Origin: Paenarthrobacter aurescens
GTDB lineage: Bacteria; Actinomycetota; Actinomycetes; Actinomycetales; Micrococcaceae
Length of the DNA stretch: 64,000 nt
Direction: 5' to 3'
Assembly: GCF_041549525.1 (NCBI RefSeq)
Contig: NZ_CP157456.1
Span: 1,984,001-2,048,000 of the forward strand
Shown: positions 1-8,120 of the stretch, piece after piece
Numbering within the stretch: the stretch's first letter is position 1
How the letters are laid out: every line of letters begins with the position of its first letter
Notes under the pieces: generated by a model
The model's database searches: none
What the model was told of the DNA's origin: nothing
The model's input: only the letters and a program-made list of their open reading frames with translations
Made by a program: the position numbers and the translations under genes

Positions 1-2663
1 CAACAGTAGATGCCCCTGGCGAGGTCCGCCGCTGGCATGTGCTGGATAACGAAGCTGAACTTACGCGCCGCGGCCTGACGCCTGCCGGTACTTTGCTGTG
101 CGTGCATGGAAACCCCACGTGGTCTTACCTGTGGCGTTCACTCTTAGGCGCCGGAATGAACCCGGACCATCCATGGCGCGTTGTGGCCGTGGACCAGTTG
201 GACATGGGTTACTCCGAGCGCACCGGCACATTCAGGCGCTTGGCTGACCGGATCAATGATCTTGGCGACCTCACGGATGCCCTGGGCCTGGAGGGACCGG
301 TTGTAACGGTCGGCCATGACTGGGGTGGAGTGATAAGTGCCGGCTGGGCCTTGGAGCACCCGCAGCTCCTGAGGGGAGTGGTGCTGACCAACACCGCCGT
401 CCACCACCCCGCGGATACTCCCATCCCAGCGGCTCTGCGGCTCGCCCTGCATCCTGCTGTGCACCGTTGGGGCACCACAACCTCGGACGCCTTCCTGCGC
501 GTGACGCACTCGCTGGCCAACCCGCCGCTCTCAGCGGCTGTGGGGAAGGCTTTCATGGCTCCCTACCGTGGTGCCGGGCGACGGGCCGGCGTAGGGAACT
601 TTGTTGCGGACATTCCCGCCCAGCCCGGGCATCCCAGCTTTGCGGCGCTGACCCGTGTGGCGGAAGGTTTGCGCGGGCTGAGGGTCCCCGCCCTGATGCT
701 GTGGGGGCCCAATGATCCCATATTCTCGGACCGTTACCTCAAGGACCTCATTGGTCGTCTTCCGCACGCCGAGGTGCACCGCTTTGAAGGTGCCGGACAC
801 CTCGTGGGAGAGGACCGGGACATCGCCACGCCGATCTTTGACTGGCTTGCTGTTCACGGCAGCCGCATAGATGCCGGCCGGGGCGAAGCCGGGATTTCCG
901 TGTCAGGCGAAGCTGGTGCCGATCTCATTGAAGCCACCGCCAGGCAGAGCGAGGAAGCGGCCCAAGGAGACGCAGCGGCCTTCCGGCCCCTGTGGGATTC
1001 GCTGGAGGAACTGGCGGCCGGACCGGCCGGGGAAGAAACCGCTGTTGCGGAGATGGCACCGGACGGCAGCGTGAGCCGTTCGCTGAGCTGGCAGCAGTTG
1101 GACCGGAGCATCCAGGATGTGGTGGGGGGCTTGCGGCAGGCCGGTGTGGGACGCGGAAGCCGTGTAAGCCTGATGGTTCCCCCTGGAGCCGATCTGACCA
1201 TCGCGTTGTACGCCTGCCTGAAGTTGGGTGCGGTGGTAGTTGTTGCCGACGCCGGGCTGGGAATCAAAGGCATGAGCCGCGCGGTGAAAGGCGCTACTGC
1301 CGATTTCCTGATTGGCATCGACAAAGCACTCGCAGCGGCCTCGGTACTCGGATGGCCCGGACGAAGGATCAGCGTTCGGGATCTCTCCCCGGTCCGTCGT
1401 CGACTACTCGGTGTACAGACCTCGCTGGCCGCCATGGCCGGTGCCGAACATCACCACGTGGACATCGTGGACATCGTGGACATCGTGGACCCGGACGCAC
1501 CTTCGGCAGTGCTTTTTACCTCCGGCTCCACAGGTCCTGCCAAGGGCGTCCTGTACACCCATAGCCAGTTGGCTGCGATGCGGAACACCGTTGCAGCTAC
1601 CTTCGGGATCATCCCAGGGGCCCGGCTCGTGGCGGGCTTCGCCCCGTTTGCCTTGTTGGGTCCTGCGCTGGGCGCCGTTTCGGTGACACCTGCCATGGAT
1701 GTCACCGCCCCCCGCACCCTGACGGCCCGGACGCTGGCGGAGGCAGCCAATGCCATAGACGCCACGGTGGTTTTCGCTTCGCCGGCAGCTCTGCGCAACG
1801 TCGTAGCCACCGGGGATGACCTCAACGGGCTGTTGCTGAATGCTCTGGGAAACGCGGAACTGCTCCTGTCCGCCGGTGCACCGGTCCCGGAATCACTCCT
1901 TGCCCAAGTGCAACAGTTGATGCCCCAGGCTTCCTTGCATACGCCGTACGGCATGACTGAGGCGTTGCCTGTGACTGATATCAGCTTTGAGGAAATCCGG
2001 GCGGCCGGCCAGGACGCGGCTGCCGGGACTGTCCACGGAGCCGGCAACGGGGTGTGTGTGGGCAGGCCCGTGCACGGAGCCCGGTTGGCGATTGTTCCAC
2101 TGGCGGCTGATGGCACCGCGAACGGCGGGCATTGTGGCACCGAGGCCGGCGTCACCGGCGAAATTCTGGTCAGCGGACCGCACGTCAAAGAAGCCTATGA
2201 CAGGCTATGGCTCACCCAGCGGGAAAGCGCCGCCCTTGTTGGCTGGCACCGAACCGGGGACGTGGGCCACTTCGACGCCGCCGGGCGTCTTTGGGTGGAA
2301 GGGCGCCTTGCCCACGTGGTCACGGCCCCAGGGGCTGTTGTGACCCCAGTTGGCGCTGAGCAATCGATCGAACGCCTGGATACAGTACATATGGCAGCCA
2401 TCGCCGGAGTGGGACCCTCGGGGACCCAGGCTGTGGTGGCCGTGGTCCAGACCATGCCTCCTGCCACCAAAGCGGGACCGGCAGCGCCGCAACTGGCGGC
2501 TCGCGTCCGCCGGGCAGCTTCCGAGGCCGGCGTGGATGTCAGCGCCGTGCTGGTAGTACCTGCACAACCCACCGACATCCGGCATAACGCCAAGATCGAC
2601 AGGACACGGCTTGCCCGCTGGGCTTCACGGGTGCTGGCCGGCGGCCGTCCGGGAAAGCCATGA
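1..2663 (+). CDS. oleBC: OleBC fusion: beta-lactone decarboxylase + beta-lactone synthetase (5' partial)
   Basis: This fused protein carries the last two carbon-chemistry steps of long-chain olefin biosynthesis. The N-terminal half (about residues 1-275, counted from a GTG at 39) is an alpha/beta hydrolase of the haloalkane-dehalogenase type: HGNPTW at 23-28, nucleophile Asp94 in GHDWGG and a late catalytic His near 254. In OleB this fold decarboxylates a beta-lactone to the alkene. The C-terminal half (about 305-874) is an AMP-binding enzyme with the P-loop TSGSTGPAKG near residue 494; OleC uses ATP to close the beta-lactone. The frame stays open upstream of the GTG to the window edge and reads a plausible sequence (PGEVRRWH), so the true start lies outside. 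The gene overlaps oleD by ATGA. oleA would be expected further upstream, out of view. The fusion is known in actinobacteria. Confidence 0.9.
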   Translation, partial: TVDAPGEVRRWHVLDNEAELTRRGLTPAGTLLCVHGNPTWSYLWRSLLGAGMNPDHPWRVVAVDQLDMGYSERTGTFRRLADRINDLGDLTDALGLEGPVVTVGHDWGGVISAGWALEHPQLLRGVVLTNTAVHHPADTPIPAALRLALHPAVHRWGTTTSDAFLRVTHSLANPPLSAAVGKAFMAPYRGAGRRAGVGNFVADIPAQPGHPSFAALTRVAEGLRGLRVPALMLWGPNDPIFSDRYLKDLIGRLPHAEVHRFEGAGHLVGEDRDIATPIFDWLAVHGSRIDAGRGEAGISVSGEAGADLIEATARQSEEAAQGDAAAFRPLWDSLEELAAGPAGEETAVAEMAPDGSVSRSLSWQQLDRSIQDVVGGLRQAGVGRGSRVSLMVPPGADLTIALYACLKLGAVVVVADAGLGIKGMSRAVKGATADFLIGIDKALAAASVLGWPGRRISVRDLSPVRRRLLGVQTSLAAMAGAEHHHVDIVDIVDIVDPDAPSAVLFTSGSTGPAKGVLYTHSQLAAMRNTVAATFGIIPGARLVAGFAPFALLGPALGAVSVTPAMDVTAPRTLTARTLAEAANAIDATVVFASPAALRNVVATGDDLNGLLLNALGNAELLLSAGAPVPESLLAQVQQLMPQASLHTPYGMTEALPVTDISFEEIRAAGQDAAAGTVHGAGNGVCVGRPVHGARLAIVPLAADGTANGGHCGTEAGVTGEILVSGPHVKEAYDRLWLTQRESAALVGWHRTGDVGHFDAAGRLWVEGRLAHVVTAPGAVVTPVGAEQSIERLDTVHMAAIAGVGPSGTQAVVAVVQTMPPATKAGPAAPQLAARVRRAASEAGVDVSAVLVVPAQPTDIRHNAKIDRTRLARWASRVLAGGRPGKP
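1458..1490 (+). repeat. 9-bp in-frame tandem repeat inside oleBC
   Basis: GTGGACATC is repeated 3.7 times without error and encodes (VDI)3-VD, just before the AMP-binding P-loop of the OleC half. The unit is a multiple of three, so copy-number changes would keep the frame. It lies in what is probably a surface loop or linker. Confidence 0.85.
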
Positions 2664-3646
2664 GGGTCCTCGTCACAGGCGCCAGCGGGCTCCTCGGAGG
2701 CGAAGTAGCCCGGCAACTGGTGCTCCAGGGCCATGATGTTTCCTCGTTTCAGCGCCGCTCCTCAGGAGTTGCCGGGGTGGAAGATTTCCGCGGATCCATC
2801 GGCGACGATTCCGCCCTTCGCCGGGCATTGGAGGGTGCGGAGGGGGTTATCCATCTCGCCGCCAAAGTATCCATCACCGGGCGTGCGGCCGAGTTTGACG
2901 CGGTAAATGTTGAAGGAACCCGCTGGCTGCTCCACCTGGCCAGGGAAGCGGGGGTGCGGGACGTGGTGTATGTTTCCTCACCGTCCGTGGCACACTCAGG
3001 AGCGGCCATCATGGGCGCCGGCGCTGACCAGGCGGACCCACGGCATGCTCGGGGAGACTATGCCCGTACCAAGGCCGAAGCTGAGCTGCTGGCCCTCGCG
3101 GCGGATGGTGCCGGTTTCAGGGTGGGAGCTGTGCGCCCGCACATTGTGTGGGGTCCCGGCGACACACAGTTGGTTGAGCGCGTCATGGCGCGTGCCAGCC
3201 GCGGAAGGCTTCCGCTGCTGGACTCAGGTGCTGCCTTGATCGACACGACGTATGTAGAGAATGCCGCGTCGGCGATCGTCGCGGCTCTGCATCGTATGGA
3301 ATACCTCCACGGCAGGGCCGTGGTGGTGAGCAACGGCGAGCCCCGGCCGATCGGCGAGCTGCTGGCAGGCATTTGTGCGGCCGGTGGCGTGGCGCCGCCG
3401 TCGTGGTCTGTGCCGGGTGGTTTGGCACGGGCGGCCGGAGCCGTAGTGGAGAAAGCCTGGATCTGGGCGGGACGTCACGAGGAGCCTCCCATGACACGCT
3501 TCCTCGCTGAGCAACTCTCCACGGCGCACTGGTTTGACCAACGTGCAACCCGTGAACTCCTCAACTGGACCCCTTCTGTGTCAATCGATGAAGGACTGTC
3601 CCGGCTGGCCGAGTACTACGGTTCACGAGCGTTGAAGAACGGCTGA
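2660..3646 (+). CDS. oleD: OleD, NAD(P)H-dependent 2-alkyl-3-ketoalkanoate reductase
   Basis: An extended short-chain dehydrogenase of the 3-beta-HSD/epimerase type. The Rossmann motif TGASGLLGG begins at residue 6 and the catalytic Y-x3-K is Tyr134/Lys138 (YARTK). In the Ole pathway OleD reduces the 2-alkyl-3-keto acid made by OleA to the beta-hydroxy acid that OleC converts to a beta-lactone. The 328-residue length is normal. The start codon overlaps the oleBC stop as ATGA, which indicates translational coupling, and no other dehydrogenase partner is near. The assignment rests on the neighbour as much as on the fold; alone it would be called only an NAD-dependent epimerase/dehydratase family protein. 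Confidence 0.85.
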   Translation: MRVLVTGASGLLGGEVARQLVLQGHDVSSFQRRSSGVAGVEDFRGSIGDDSALRRALEGAEGVIHLAAKVSITGRAAEFDAVNVEGTRWLLHLAREAGVRDVVYVSSPSVAHSGAAIMGAGADQADPRHARGDYARTKAEAELLALAADGAGFRVGAVRPHIVWGPGDTQLVERVMARASRGRLPLLDSGAALIDTTYVENAASAIVAALHRMEYLHGRAVVVSNGEPRPIGELLAGICAAGGVAPPSWSVPGGLARAAGAVVEKAWIWAGRHEEPPMTRFLAEQLSTAHWFDQRATRELLNWTPSVSIDEGLSRLAEYYGSRALKNG

Positions 3647-3717
3647 AGGACCCGCTCCGCCAAAGTGGTTCCTCCTTTTCCTCGTAGCAGTGTTGCCAAA
3701 CCCGCACCTCGGGATCA

Positions 3718-3740
3718 AAGTGAGATGAATCAGATCACTT
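3718..3740. promoter_or_regulatory. dyad-symmetric operator candidate upstream of the APC permease
   Basis: AAGTGA, then TGA/TCA around the centre, then TCACTT form an interrupted 23-bp palindrome about 40 bp upstream of the permease start. It has the size and symmetry of a dimeric repressor site. No regulator gene is adjacent, so the binding protein is unknown. Confidence 0.35.
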
Positions 3741-3779
3741 ACACGGTTATTGGAACCGTGAAAGGGCCGGGGGTGGACC

Positions 3780-5291
3780 ATGAGCACCACGTCAGAGAAC
3801 GCTATGGAAGCAACACCTGCAGGTGCCGAACCCGAGCTCAAACGTGTGCTGGGCCCTAAACTGCTCCTGCTGTTTATTGTTGGTGACATTCTGGGGGCCG
3901 GGGTCTACGCGGTCACGGGGACCATGGCAGGGACAGTGGGCGGGATCGTTTGGCTGCCGTTCCTCCTGGCCTTCATCGTTGCCACGCTCACCGCCTTCTC
4001 CTACCTCGAGCTGGTAACGCAGTATCCGCAGGCTGCCGGTGCCGCGCTGTACACGCATAAGGCATTCGGGATCCACTTCGTCACATTCCTTGTGGCGTTC
4101 GCCGTTGTCTGCTCCGGAATCACCAGTGCCTCCACCTCCGCAAACGTCCTTGCCCAGAACTTTTTTGGTGGCCTGGAAGTCAACGGCTGGATGGACGTGC
4201 CTGACCGGGGCGTGATCACAGCGGTGGCATTGGGTTTCATGCTGCTTCTGGCGTTGATCAATCTTCGCGGGGTGGGGGAGAGCGTGAAATTCAACGTGAT
4301 TCTCACAGCTGTGGAGGTGATCGCGCTCTGTGTGGTCATCGGAGTGGGTTTCTTCGTCATGGCGCAAGGAACCGGTAACCCGCAGGAGATTTTTGTTTTC
4401 AGCGATTATCAGGACAAAGGGCTTTTCCTGGCCGTCACTGCGGCCACCTCAATTGCCTTTTTTGCCATGGTGGGCTTCGAAGACTCAGTGAACATGGTGG
4501 AGGAGACCAAAAACCCGGAACGGATCTTTCCACGAACCATGCTCACCGGCTTGGGGATCGCCGTGATCCTTTACATGCTGGTAGCTGTCTCTGTGGTGAG
4601 TGTGCTGACACCGGCAGAACTGGGCGAGATCAGGGAAGCAGAAGGTGCGGCCCTTCTTGAAGTGGTGCACAAAGGCTCACCGGACTTCCCCATAGATAAG
4701 ATCTTCCCGTTCCTGGCCGTCTTCGCCGTAGCCAACACAGCGTTGATCAATATGCTGATGGCCAGCCGGCTGATCTACGGGATGGCACGCCAGCATGTCC
4801 TGCCCAGGTCCTTGGGACGGGTCCTGCCAGGGCGCCGGTCACCCTGGGCCGGAATCGTGTTCTCCACTGTCCTTGCCATGGGGCTGATCTGGTACGTCAG
4901 CAGCGACCCCGCCAGCAACATTGTGGCCAATCTTTCCGGGACAACCGCGTTCCTCCTGTTGTGCGTGTTCACTTTGGTCAATGTGGCATGCGTTGTTCTC
5001 CGCAGGAAGAGGGACCCGCACCGCAAGGTATTTTTTACCTCTCCCGGGCAATTGCCGCTGGTTGCCGCAGTGCTGTGCGCCTTCCTCGCCGGTCCGTGGG
5101 TGGGCAGAAACCCTATCCAGTACCAAGTAGCCGGAGGCCTGATGGCCATCGGCGTGGTGCTGTGGTTCATCACGTGGCTGATCACTAGGAAGTCCGCTGC
5201 GGGACGAGGCGAACCGGCCGGCACCGTGGCAGGAGACGGCGGGATGGAATCGGATGTGCGGGAAAAGCAGCAGCCGCCGCAGGATTCCTAG
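3780..5291 (+). CDS. APC-superfamily amino acid permease
   Basis: A 503-residue integral membrane protein with about 12 hydrophobic segments. The first helix carries the glycine-rich GDILGAGVYAVTG sequence typical of APC transporters, which forms the unwound substrate site. A short polar tail follows the last helix (about residues 470-503). It should import an amino acid or amine by proton or sodium symport; the substrate cannot be read from sequence. The ATG at 3780 has a GGGGGTGG purine run just upstream. It stands as a single gene with a palindromic operator candidate in its 133-bp upstream gap and ends 4 bp from the converging MBL gene. Confidence 0.85.
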   Translation: MSTTSENAMEATPAGAEPELKRVLGPKLLLLFIVGDILGAGVYAVTGTMAGTVGGIVWLPFLLAFIVATLTAFSYLELVTQYPQAAGAALYTHKAFGIHFVTFLVAFAVVCSGITSASTSANVLAQNFFGGLEVNGWMDVPDRGVITAVALGFMLLLALINLRGVGESVKFNVILTAVEVIALCVVIGVGFFVMAQGTGNPQEIFVFSDYQDKGLFLAVTAATSIAFFAMVGFEDSVNMVEETKNPERIFPRTMLTGLGIAVILYMLVAVSVVSVLTPAELGEIREAEGAALLEVVHKGSPDFPIDKIFPFLAVFAVANTALINMLMASRLIYGMARQHVLPRSLGRVLPGRRSPWAGIVFSTVLAMGLIWYVSSDPASNIVANLSGTTAFLLLCVFTLVNVACVVLRRKRDPHRKVFFTSPGQLPLVAAVLCAFLAGPWVGRNPIQYQVAGGLMAIGVVLWFITWLITRKSAAGRGEPAGTVAGDGGMESDVREKQQPPQDS

Positions 5292-5295
5292 GGTT

Positions 5296-6108
5296 TCATG
5301 TCAGGTGGTCGAAGTCTCCGCGCGTCCATGCTGCATGCCGCTGGGCAGATTCGCGCACGACGCCCCGCGCTCCTGAGGGGATGACGTTGTTGAAGTTGCC
5401 GTAGATCCGATCGAATTCAAGCTCATCCAAGCGGGCAGCAATACCTAACGCCACAGCACCTGAGAGCGGCAGGCGATTTGGATAACTGCGCATGAACGCC
5501 ACTGTGCGCCGATCAGGATTGGGAAAAACGCTGTCACCGCTCAGCAAAACTCCTTTCCCGGCAGCGCCCGCAGCCCAGTGCGCCACTGCGCTGCCCGGGA
5601 AGTGTCCGCCGGTTTGGTACAAAACCAGTCCTTCAGTGATTGCTTTTGTCCCGGACCAGAAAGTGATGCAGGGGTCAGTGCGGCCGAGCCATTGGCGGTC
5701 TGCATCGGCCACCAGCACCGGGACGTGGCCGAGGCGGTGCGACCATTCCACCTGCACTCCAAACATATGCGGATGGCTTGCTGCGATCGCCAACACCGGA
5801 CCATGGTCAAGGACCGATTCCACTGTTTGGTCATCGATGTACCCCACAGGATCCCATAGCAGCGAACCCTCAGGTGTCAGAACAAGCTGGGCCGTTTGAC
5901 CGATGCCGGCCTTCGGCTCAGTGCTGATCCCTATAAGGCCGGGTTCGTTCTGTTCCAGCACGGTATGGCGCCCTGTCCTGGTCAGCTCATCCATGGTCAG
6001 CCAGCGTTGTCCGTCCTCAGGGACGTATTGCCGTTCATCGGCGCAGATGGGGCAGAGCTCCGGAAGTGGTTCGTCGCGTTCCACGGCGCAGGTGGCGCAG
6101 ATCAGCAT
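5296..6108 (-). CDS. MBL-fold hydrolase-like protein with N-terminal zinc ribbon
   Basis: The open frame extends to 6408, but the ATG at 6108 (270 aa) has a good AAAGGA ribosome site and starts directly with a CxxC-x11-CxxC zinc ribbon (Cys4, 7, 19, 22). The rest resembles a metallo-beta-lactamase-fold domain, with GGHFPGSAVAHW and LLSGDSVFP in the positions of the later metal motifs. The canonical HxHxDH is not present; its place is taken by a HPHMFG stretch, so metal binding is altered or lost. It is divergent from the TUDOR-like gene at 6230, with 121 bp between. The substrate is unknown. The residues upstream of 6108 look like non-coding translation. Confidence 0.75.
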   Translation of the reverse strand: MLICATCAVERDEPLPELCPICADERQYVPEDGQRWLTMDELTRTGRHTVLEQNEPGLIGISTEPKAGIGQTAQLVLTPEGSLLWDPVGYIDDQTVESVLDHGPVLAIAASHPHMFGVQVEWSHRLGHVPVLVADADRQWLGRTDPCITFWSGTKAITEGLVLYQTGGHFPGSAVAHWAAGAAGKGVLLSGDSVFPNPDRRTVAFMRSYPNRLPLSGAVALGIAARLDELEFDRIYGNFNNVIPSGARGVVRESAQRHAAWTRGDFDHLT

Positions 6109-6229
6109 CGGGGTTCCTTTCCGCAGCACGACGTCTTTGGCTTGTCTGCCGGGTGACCACCAATGATCATCATGCTTACTATTGTGGAGCAGTCGAAAGT
6201 TGGAGAGGGACACCACACTAGGAGCGGAC

Positions 6230-6436
6230 ATGGCACTGAGCAAGGGAACACGCGTGGAGTGGAACACCCCGCAGGGCAAGACGCACGGAAAGATCGTGGA
6301 AAAGAAAACCAGCGACTTCGAACTCGACGGGAACAAGCACGTGGCCAGTGAGGACGAGCCGCAGTACGTGGTGGAATCCGAAAAAACCGGCGCCAGAGCA
6401 GCGCACAAAGGCTCCGCCTTGACTGAAAAGAGCTAG
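6230..6436 (+). CDS. small DUF2945 / 'hypervirulence-associated TUDOR' domain protein
   Basis: A 68-residue soluble protein that begins MALSKGTRVEWNTPQGKT and continues with GKIVEK and a conserved HVAS-EPQYVVESEKTG core. This pattern matches the small SH3/Tudor-like DUF2945 family. A longer reading from 6182 is possible, but the ATG at 6230 has GGAGCGG upstream and matches the family start. It is followed after 3 bp by the SQR gene, so the two are probably cotranscribed. Its molecular role is unknown; the family name comes from a eukaryotic homologue and says nothing about bacteria. Confidence 0.75.
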   Translation: MALSKGTRVEWNTPQGKTHGKIVEKKTSDFELDGNKHVASEDEPQYVVESEKTGARAAHKGSALTEKS

Positions 6437-6439
6437 CGG

Positions 6440-7636
6440 ATGGCACAGCACCACGAGGTGGTTATCATCGGCGGGGGCAATGCAGGGGTGTCCCTGGCTG
6501 CACGCTTGAAGCGGTATGGCTTCAGGGACATTGCACTGATTGAGCCCAAGGAGCACCACCTCTACCAGCCCTTGTTCTCCCATATTGCCGGCGGCCGGGC
6601 CCAGGTGAAGGAATCTGTCCGCAGCCAGGAATCCGTAACGCCCAAGGGTGTGGCTTGGATCAAGGACAAGGCGGTGGACGTGGATGCAGCGTCCAATTCG
6701 GTGACGCTGGCCTCAGGCTCCACCATTACCTACGGTCACCTCGTTGTCTGCCCGGGGCTGCAATATAACTGGGAAGCCGTGCCGGGGTTGGCTGAGGCAG
6801 TGCACTCCCCGTACGGCTCCTCACACTATGAGTTTGAGCTTGCCCCGAAGCTCTGGACGCTCTTGAGTTCCATGACGTCCGGCACTGTCATCTTCACCAT
6901 GCCCTCAGGGCCGGTCAAGTGTGCCGGCGCCAGCCAAAAACCGATGTACCTGGCGTGCGATTACTGGAAGGAGCAGGGCGTTTTGGACAACATCCGGGTT
7001 GTCATGGTCCAGCCCTATCCCACCGTGTTCGGCGTTGCGGAGATTGACAGCGAGCTGGACCGAAAGATCGCCGAGTACGGCATCGAGTTGCGGACAAACA
7101 GCGAGTTGGTGGCAGTGAACCCGGCCGATCGAACCGCCACCATCCGGAGTACCACGGACAACACCTCGGAGGAGTTGTCCTATGACGTCCTCAATGCTGT
7201 TCCGCCCCAGTCGGCACCTGACTGGCTGAAAGCCACGGACCTGCCTGCGGCCGGTGACAAGTACGGCTTTGTGGAAGTGGATACGCAGACGCTGCGGCAT
7301 TCCAGGTTTGCCAACATCTGGTCTTTGGGCGACGCTGCGGGCACTACCAACTCGAAGGCCGGCGGGGCGCTCCGCAAACAGACCAAGGTACTGGCAAAAA
7401 ACCTGCGGTCAGCCCGCAAAGGTGAACCGCTCAGTGCTGAATACAACGGATATTCCGTGTGCCCGTTCACTGTTTCACGGAACACCGTGGTCTTTGCCGA
7501 ATTCGACGATCACTACCAGCCAATGCCCACCATCCCGAAGGTACCCACCTGGAAAGAAAGCCGGTTTTCCTGGTGGGTGGACCGCGATATGTTCCCGCAG
7601 GTCTATTGGCATTTGATCCTGAAAGGCCGTGCCTGA
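6440..7636 (+). CDS. sqr: type II sulfide:quinone oxidoreductase
   Basis: An FAD flavoprotein that oxidises hydrogen sulfide to sulfane sulfur and passes electrons to membrane quinone. The N-terminus has the dinucleotide motif GGGNAGVS, and the two redox cysteines expected for SQR are both visible: Cys161 in PVKCAGASQKPMYL and Cys341 in GYSVCPFTV. The sequence around both matches the mitochondrial/type II SQR group better than the classical bacterial type I. The protein is 398 residues and has no membrane helices, as expected for a monotopic enzyme. No persulfide dioxygenase or rhodanese gene is adjacent, so detoxification partners must be elsewhere. It ends before a strong bidirectional hairpin. 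Confidence 0.85.
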   Translation: MAQHHEVVIIGGGNAGVSLAARLKRYGFRDIALIEPKEHHLYQPLFSHIAGGRAQVKESVRSQESVTPKGVAWIKDKAVDVDAASNSVTLASGSTITYGHLVVCPGLQYNWEAVPGLAEAVHSPYGSSHYEFELAPKLWTLLSSMTSGTVIFTMPSGPVKCAGASQKPMYLACDYWKEQGVLDNIRVVMVQPYPTVFGVAEIDSELDRKIAEYGIELRTNSELVAVNPADRTATIRSTTDNTSEELSYDVLNAVPPQSAPDWLKATDLPAAGDKYGFVEVDTQTLRHSRFANIWSLGDAAGTTNSKAGGALRKQTKVLAKNLRSARKGEPLSAEYNGYSVCPFTVSRNTVVFAEFDDHYQPMPTIPKVPTWKESRFSWWVDRDMFPQVYWHLILKGRA

Positions 7637-7645
7637 CATACCAAA

Positions 7646-7676
7646 AGACCGGTCAGGCACGTGGCCTGACCGGTCT
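7646..7676. terminator. bidirectional hairpin terminator between sqr and the cold-shock gene
   Basis: Perfect 13-bp arms AGACCGGTCAGGC and GCCTGACCGGTCT (7646-7658 and 7664-7676) enclose a 5-nt loop. The hairpin sits between two converging genes and has A-rich sequence on its left side, so it can serve the leftward cold-shock transcript as well as sqr. Confidence 0.85.
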
Positions 7677-7704
7677 GATGGTACGTCATGTGAATATTTG
7701 AAAC

Positions 7705-7908
7705 TCAAGCAGGCTGGATATTCTCCGCCTGCGGACCCTTAGGGCCCTGAGTAATGTCGAACTGGACCTTCTGGTTCTCCTCCAGCGAACGGTATCCGCT
7801 GGACGTGATTGCTGAGTAATGAGCAAACACGTCCGGGCCTCCATCGTCCGGGGCGATGAATCCGAAACCCTTTTCAGCGTTGAACCATTTTACTGTTCCT
7901 GTTGCCAT
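7705..7908 (-). CDS. CspA-family cold-shock protein
   Basis: A 67-residue single cold-shock domain that binds single-stranded RNA/DNA and acts as an RNA chaperone. RNP1 (KGFGFI) and RNP2 (VFAHY) are both intact, and the protein begins [15 protein letters not shown] as in most actinobacterial Csp proteins. The ATG at 7908 has AAGGG upstream; the longer reading to 7974 adds a non-conserved stretch and probably covers the 5' leader. It is monocistronic, between two hairpins. Confidence 0.95.
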   Translation of the reverse strand: MATGTVKWFNAEKGFGFIAPDDGGPDVFAHYSAITSSGYRSLEENQKVQFDITQGPKGPQAENIQPA

Positions 7909-8047
7909 GCCCTTATTTCCTTCACCCGGTCGCTGGTCGGTCCCGCTGGTCGGTTTGCCGTCCCTGCCACTCACGATACGAGCCTATGGGCCGGTTCGGC
8001 TTGGGGCAACACATTTGAGGAGGCGCGTAGGCGTCGGTGGGAAGAAC

Positions 8048-8075
8048 GCCCGACGGCGGGAGGTCGCCGTCGGGC
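8048..8075 (-). terminator. hairpin terminator of the antiporter gene
   Basis: Arms GCCCGACGGCG and CGCCGTCGGGC (8048-8058 and 8065-8075) with a 6-nt loop lie 45 bp past the antiporter stop and separate it from the downstream cold-shock gene on the same strand. Confidence 0.75.
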
Positions 8076-8120
8076 GCTGGCTGCCCATGCCTGTACTGCT
8101 TTTGTGGGCAGTTGCCCGGG

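Noticed and set aside
6109..6408. N-terminal extension of the MBL gene to 6408
   Set aside because: The residues are Ser/Phe/Cys-rich and cover the divergent promoter and the start of the TUDOR-like gene; a good ribosome site exists at 6108.
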